NCBI RefSeq assembly: GCF_034190915.1
Contig: NW_026947491.1
Location: forward strand, 26,352,101-26,416,100
Source: Cavia porcellus
Lineage: Eukaryota; Chordata; Mammalia; Rodentia; Caviidae
Length of the DNA stretch: 64,000 nucleotides
Direction: 5' to 3'
A program made the translations under genes and the position numbers. Of the stretch, positions 58,632 through 64,000 are shown one piece after another (position 1 is the first letter of the stretch; each line of letters begins with the position of its first letter). Below the pieces are notes generated by a model. It ran no database searches. It saw only the letters and a list, made by a program, of their open reading frames with translations, and had not been told where the DNA came from.

Positions 58632-59720
58632 ATGCTCTTGCTCACTAATTCCTTGTTTTGTTTTAGAAAGCACACATTTCTTTGAATAAAAATATTTATG
58701 TCAACATAATAGGCATAGTTATTTTTTAACTAATAAATATATTTAAGTTTTTCTTTAGATTTCTAATATCATATGCTAGATATGAGAGAGTGAAATAAAT
58801 GCTTTTTGTGTCCTTTATACTGAGTTCTTATGTTTTAAGAATGTAAAGGAAAATGGAGAACTCCTGGTGTAAATGACCACACCAGTAAGCAGCAGACCCA
58901 TGCTGGTCTCTCTGGCATGGCACACAGGTTAGCCAGGTTTCTCTTGAGATGCTCATTCCCCAAGAATGATCATCCTCCGGGAACCAGGTAGAAGCACAGC
59001 CATCAGATGCCACATAGCTTCACCTTGGCCCTATGACAGTGGCTGAAAGAAACACAAGCTCACCAATGTGAAAGGGAAGGAGATGGAGGCCCTGCCTCTC
59101 AACAGAAGGTGCATCAAGAAATTCACAGGCATGTTTTACCTCCTCCACACCTCAGCACTGTATACATCTTAATGAAAAGATATGTTCAGGTAGCCATTTC
59201 CCACTGGCATGCAATTCAGGTGCCACCATAAATGGCTCCTGGAATCACACTGGGCTTGCATTCATGCCTGTGGGCATGGTCACCATGCTGAGTCTCCTAC
59301 CAGTGGCTGTGTGTCAACTATTTCAAGCTTCTTCTATTTTTATGTATGACTTTTAGGCCAAATGTGGGGAATTACTGTGTAGCCCTTTTGTTTTATAATT
59401 AACTTTGCTGATATCCAGGTTTGGGCATGTTTTTCTTTTCTCTTATTTGCTTTTTTCTTTCATCATTTCATTTTCATTTTTCTCTCCTTTTCTAAAAGAG
59501 TGGCTCTCTGAGAGGTTGTTATTTCTTTCCTGGAAACATTTTCCTGTGCCAGACAGCAAGTCTTGTGATCACAAGTACTGTGATAGACTCTAGTTTATAG
59601 ATCTGAAAATTATGACACATGTTCTGAATTGTGATTGGTAGTATTCCTTGTAGAATGCATGTAAGCAAGTCTATAGGATATACACAATTAAAATTTTGAG
59701 ACAGATTATTAAGAGTTTCG
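58632..59720. other. No gene or named repeat seen
   Basis: Single-copy-like DNA. Confidence 0.5.
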
Positions 59721-59725
59721 AGTGA

Positions 59726-59815
59726 GAGCCAGGGATAAAGCTCAGTGAGTGGCACAGCACCTCTCTGGCAAGGGAGAGATCCTGAGTTCGATTCCCGATA
59801 CCGACACAAAAAAAA
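59726..59815 (+). mobile_element. ID-type SINE, variant
   Basis: agccagggataaagctcagt, then a B box gagttcgattcccgatacc and an A run. Differs from the other ID copies in the middle (gtgagtggcacagcacctct), so it may be a separate subfamily. Confidence 0.8.
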
Positions 59816-60130
59816 ATTTTGAATGATGTTTTGTCCAGTGGATGAAAGCAAGATTGGACAAGTATATACAATTTTGAAAGTACTTTATAAACTTTAGCAA
59901 ACATCATTGTCATAATGATCATTGTGATACTATTGCGATCATTATCATAGCTACCATATCTATAGTAAAACGATATCTGGAACTCAAAGTGATCCTTGAG
60001 TGCAAAATAAAACTGAAAGCTCCACTGCATTCCAATTGGTTCAAACGAACTGAAGCTAATAGAAAACCTCAAACTTTGAAGAGTGTAGAGGACCATGTGA
60101 CCCCTCTAAACTCTCTCCTGGTGGGTTGAC

Positions 60131-60261
60131 TATAAGATCTTGTTTTAATGAGTTATATTCATATATAAATGCCTTCCTGCCTATTCAGACTGCTGAATAT
60201 AAGATCTTGTTTTAATGAGTTATATTCATATATAAATGCCTTCCTGCATATTCAGACTGCT
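60131..60261. repeat. 67-bp tandem duplication
   Basis: Unit starting tataagatcttgttttaatg at 60131 and 60198; the copies differ by about one base. Confidence 0.95.
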
Positions 60262-62066
60262 AGTTTTCAGTCCTAAGAACATGTATGCAAGTACACACAT
60301 ACACACATTGCTTGCCTTCTGGTGCTTAAATATCCTTATTTTGTCTCTGGTCAATTCATCAACAAATTGATTTGTTGGTGTACTCTCCTTTCCGTGACAA
60401 GTTAATAAATTTGGCATAGATTTCATTTCAGAGATCTTTGTTTAATTCATTAACAGTGAGCAGGAGCAGGTACTGTGAAAAGTACTTTACATGAATTTTG
60501 AAATTTTAATTCTTTTTTTATTTAATGAAAAGGAAACAAAAAATACATGGAGATAAAAAAGGGTAGAAATAATACAAAATTACAGAAAAACAAACGGTAA
60601 GAAATTGCTGGTTGATAAGTTACACATTGTCATCTTAGAAATAGCTGTTCAGGTTATAGAATTAAAGTATTTAGAATGACATTCAAAAAGTGACACTACA
60701 AACCCTTCTGCTCTATGATCGAACAAAAGCTCAGTAATATGGTTATCAGTCCTACACATTTGTTTTACATCTCAAAGAGGGTAAGATTAAACATATCAAA
60801 ACAGAACAAAACAGTTAAAAAAAACAATTTAAAGAAATACAGATATCAAAGCAAGTCCACTGGAGATCTTCACTGTCTAACTGTCTCTAGTCTCTTACAA
60901 ATAGTTGTCCCCATCTTCACCCACTTTATATACTTATTGCATATTACAGAGCTAATCAAATCATTACAGGATGATGAAGGCTTTTTAGGTCCTCAAGTTC
61001 CAAATTAGGAAAGACAATAGTAACTACCATCACATCTCTCATTCTCTTTGTGATAGCTGTCCCCATCTCTACATATGCTGAAATTGAACTCAAGAAACCA
61101 GTCCAATGTCATTCTAATCAGCGAACAATAGTATTGCTAGAATTTATATCATAGTGCTACAAAATTAGCCTTTTTTAGCATCTCTTCCTCAGAGTATCTG
61201 TTCATTACATCTTGCATTATATAATCTGTTCCTGTAAATAATTTTTAAAAAAAAACCCATGTGTGAATTTCTACATATATATCTATCCTCTCTGTATTAT
61301 AGGGAAAACCAAGTCGTAGCAAGACAGCAAAGCAATTTCCTAGAAAAACATGCAATGGATAAGACATATAAGACCACAATATAGATGATCTTCCATAGTT
61401 ACTATGTTTTCTCTTGTTATTTTCAATAGATTTGTCCACAACACCAGCTTATTATAGTTAAACATAGTATCACCTATTTTTATAAAAACTTAACTTTGAC
61501 AGCATTGTAGGATTTGAGAGCTGTTACTAGTTAATACCAGTATGGATATCCTTTACATCTTGTCATCTTCAGAGTAGTTGCCTCTACTTTTAGGGTTGAT
61601 ACTAACAAGCATACCAAATTCAAATAAAATCAGCCAAGGCCAACCCATAGTCTTATGATTCAGATTCAATTAAGATCAGTCATAGTAAGACAATGTAAGT
61701 AATGCAGGATTTCAGTTTAAGTTAATAGGAAAGTAAGGATAGTTACCATGGTATAACCTGCTATTTTTTGGGTCAAGATGTCTGTGCCCTCAAATCTGAC
61801 ATGAGTGGACAGACCAGAACAAATTAAATTCAAACTAAATATGGCAATAAGACTACTGTGTCTTTTAAATCCTTATACACCATTAACAATGACCTCTGCC
61901 CTTTTTTATAGTGTTTCAGAGCTGTCTATACTAAAGACTATAGCTTATGAGTCTCTGCCTCATGCCTGCTACTCCACTTTTCTGCTATAATTTGTCCACC
62001 TTATTCCCTCATTCCACTGTCTGCCCCGTTCATTGAGGCCTCTCTGCCACTGTTGCTGGAATCTTG

Positions 62067-63100
62067 CTATCCCTTCCTTTTTCTCTCTGGAATGTCCTTC
62101 AGCACTCTCTGTAGGGTTGGATTGGTGGCCACACACTCCCACAGTTCCTCCTTGTCTTGGAAGCATCTTATTTCTCCATTAATTTTGAGAGAGAGTTTTG
62201 ACGGGTATATGAGCTTTGGTTGTGTATTATTTTCTTTCAGGACTTGGAATATTTCTCCCCACTCCCTTCTTGACTTAAGAGTTTGTGTTGATAAGTCTGC
62301 TGTTATTTTGATAATTTTCCCATTGTAGGTAATCTGCATCTTTTCTCTGGCTGCTTTTAATATTCTGTTCTTTTGGTGGATTTCTGTAATCTTGATTATT
62401 ATATGTCTAGGCGTAGATCTGTTTTGGTTGTAGGTAGCTGGTGTTCTGTATGCCTCTTTTATCTGGATATCATTTCTTTTTCCCATACTTGGGAAATTTT
62501 GCTTTAATATATCTGTGAATATTCTTTGTATTTCATTTTTGGTTGCTCCTGCTTCCTCACTCACATTCATTATTCTTAAGTTGTGTATCTTTTTGTCATC
62601 TTCTAGTTTTTGAATTGTTTCTTTCTGGTTCCTTGTTATTTTTAAGAGGTTTTTTCTTTCACGATCATATGCCATAAATCTCTCTTCAAGTTTCAGAAGG
62701 CTGTCTTTAGTTTCTGTCAAGGCATTTTGCCAGTGTTGAATGGAGTTTTTAGTTTCCTGGTATTCTCTTTGGATCTGTTTCATGTATTCTAAGTTATGTT
62801 TAAATTCTTCTTCAGAAGTTTCTCTCTCTTTTCTGATTTCCTCAGCTCTTCCATCTGTGTTCGCTTGGGTAGGGCTTGTCATTTCTTTAATTAATCTCTT
62901 TATATCTTGCCTCACTTGGATCAGGAGTACAGCTTTAAATTCATCTATGAGATCATGAAGGTATTTTTTAATTTCAGCTGATGCTGTGTCGAGTATTGGA
63001 TGGTTACTGTGCTTGTTCTCTTCAGTGTTTACTTCTCCTGGGCTTATTTTCTCATGTTGGGCAGCTGGAGATTTTTTTAAAAATTTTTATCTCTTGTCAT
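62067..63100 (-). pseudogene. L1-type ORF1, subfamily A copy 2
   Basis: ATG at 63100 (MTRDKN) as in copy 1, but the frame breaks within the first 70 codons. The frame from 62915 to 62067 is open for 282 codons and covers the coiled coil, RRM (RHIIIKITEIHQKNRIL) and C-terminal domain. It ends slightly earlier than copy 1. Close in sequence to the 53635 protein. Confidence 0.88.
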
Positions 63101-64000
63101 GTTTCTGGTTTCTTTCAGACTAGAGTGTCCTGGGGGTCTCTGGCCCTCTCTGAATTGCTTAGGGCCTTTCAGAAGCGTGCTGACTTGAGTTTTTGCTGTC
63201 CTCCCCAATTTGCTGTTATCTGGGGTAGGCTGGGATGTTGGGGCAGTACAGGCTAGCCTCCAGCCTCTGTGCCAGTCAATCCATAAATTAGGCTATACTT
63301 TCTGGATGTCACTGAGTTGTGACTATTTTGTATCTGCTTATTGGGCCCCAAGCAGAGGCTTGGTTTAGCCCCAGTAGCTCCTGCCAGTTCTCTCTGTACC
63401 AGAAGCAGCTGACTAATGTCACTATGGCACAGGGTTCTGCCCAATCCCAGCTGTTCTCTTCCAGACTTCTCTGTGACAGGAACATCAGAACAGTAGATCT
63501 GCTCAAATCCAAGATGTCTTCCACTAGTTCTCTGTATGACGCTGAAGCCAGCACGGCATCAGGCTCTGCCCAATTTCAAGATGTCTTCCTCCAGCCCTCC
63601 CTACAGGGGGACTCGGTGATGTCACCGAGCTGTAGGTTCTGCCCAACTCTAAGATGTCTGCCGCCAGACTCTCTGTTATTGATGTTCTCGAGGTGGCGGG
63701 CACTGCCCAGTTCCAAGATGTTCTCTGGCCAACCCCAGCAGCCGTGGGGTCCCCAGTACTCACCAGGGTTCGTTACAGGTCCTCCTCCCAGGTCCACCGC
63801 ACACCACACCGCCCGCCCTCCCCGCACTCCCGGCACAGCGCGGAACAGTCAGAAAACTGCACAGCGTTCAGCTTCGGCGCTCCAGAACTTTGACAATCTC
63901 CTCTGGTGCAGCGGGGCAGTCCTGGCTGCTTCTTGGGGTCCCAGGTCTCTGTTTCCAGTAATCACCAAAAGCCAACACAGCTTTTCCTGTTAGGTCCACG
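63101..64000 (-). promoter_or_regulatory. 5'UTR of subfamily A copy 2 with ~67-bp repeats
   Basis: The plus-strand phrase tctgcccaa(t/c)tccaagatgt and relatives recur near 63435, 63497, 63568, 63634 and 63706, a spacing of roughly 62-72 bp. Each repeat carries an AAGATG core except the first, resembling YY1-type sites. Confidence 0.65.

Larger units (their letters stand above)
60512..64000 (-). mobile_element. ORF1-only L1 derivative (HAL1-type), subfamily A copy 2, runs off window
   Basis: Follows in reverse the element at 52547-56178: A-tail/T run at 60512, 3'UTR to about 62066, ORF1 62067-63100, 5'UTR 63101-64000. At the window end it has reached the position equivalent to 52756, so about 210 bp of the 5' end lie outside. 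No ORF2 sequence. Its target duplication cannot be seen. Confidence 0.9.

Noticed and set aside
60130..60261. CRISPR-like direct repeats
   Set aside because: Only two adjacent copies, no spacers; a tandem duplication in a mammalian genome.
63319..63993. 224-residue plus-strand ORF
   Set aside because: Antisense to the repeated 5'UTR of the ORF1-only element; composition follows the repeats. The long open frame is probably chance, though the same strand in copy 1 could be checked.

Overview
This is mammalian nuclear DNA, most likely from a non-murid rodent, made up almost entirely of layered transposable elements. I find no host protein-coding exon, tRNA gene, rRNA gene or CRISPR array that I can support. 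The rodent call rests on ID-type tRNA-derived SINEs (internal box reading gctggggatttagctcagtg), B1-like 7SL-derived SINEs, MaLR LTRs, L1s with repeated 5'UTR units, and an IAP-like ERV whose LTR begins TGTTGGGAGCCGCCGACA. Ancient mammal-wide repeats (MIR, L2) lie in the single-copy background. I cannot fix the family; the SINE form does not look murid.

Layout. 1-2149: a minus-strand MaLR provirus cut by the window edge. 3398-6141: a young, internally deleted minus-strand betaretrovirus-like ERV with two 438-bp LTRs, TTAAAT target duplications, a gag matrix remnant, an integrase tail and an env TM tail. 6417-10804: a MaLR solo LTR, a GA-rich minisatellite and an old degraded L1. 10805-13787: a minus-strand ORF1-only element (half-L1 type). 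13788-30100: mostly single-copy-like DNA with MIR, L2, SINEs, MaLR LTRs and a decayed piggyBac transposase at about 20-21.6 kb. 30114-33242: a full-length ORF1-only element. 35836-40449: a MaLR LTR split by a minus-strand L1 that lacks its RT domain and carries a telomere-like insert. 40.5-47.3 kb: mostly unassigned, with a possible ERV LTR and old L1/L2/MIR pieces. 47374-57811: a nearly full-length L1 with an unusually long 89-bp target duplication. Its ORF2 is split by a 3.6-kb ORF1-only element carrying an intact 365-codon ORF1. 60512-64000: a second copy of that ORF1-only subfamily, minus strand, running off the window.

The most interesting signal is the four ORF1-only L1 derivatives, in two subfamilies, within 64 kb. 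They have their own 5'UTRs, keep ORF1, lack all ORF2 sequence, and end in a 3' tail alignable by eye with that of the resident L1s. Target duplications and A-tails show that at least two were mobilised by L1-type target-primed reverse transcription. HAL1 (half-L1) is an established class, so the novelty would lie in recency, copy number and the intact ORF1. All comparisons were made by eye; percentages and dates were not computed.
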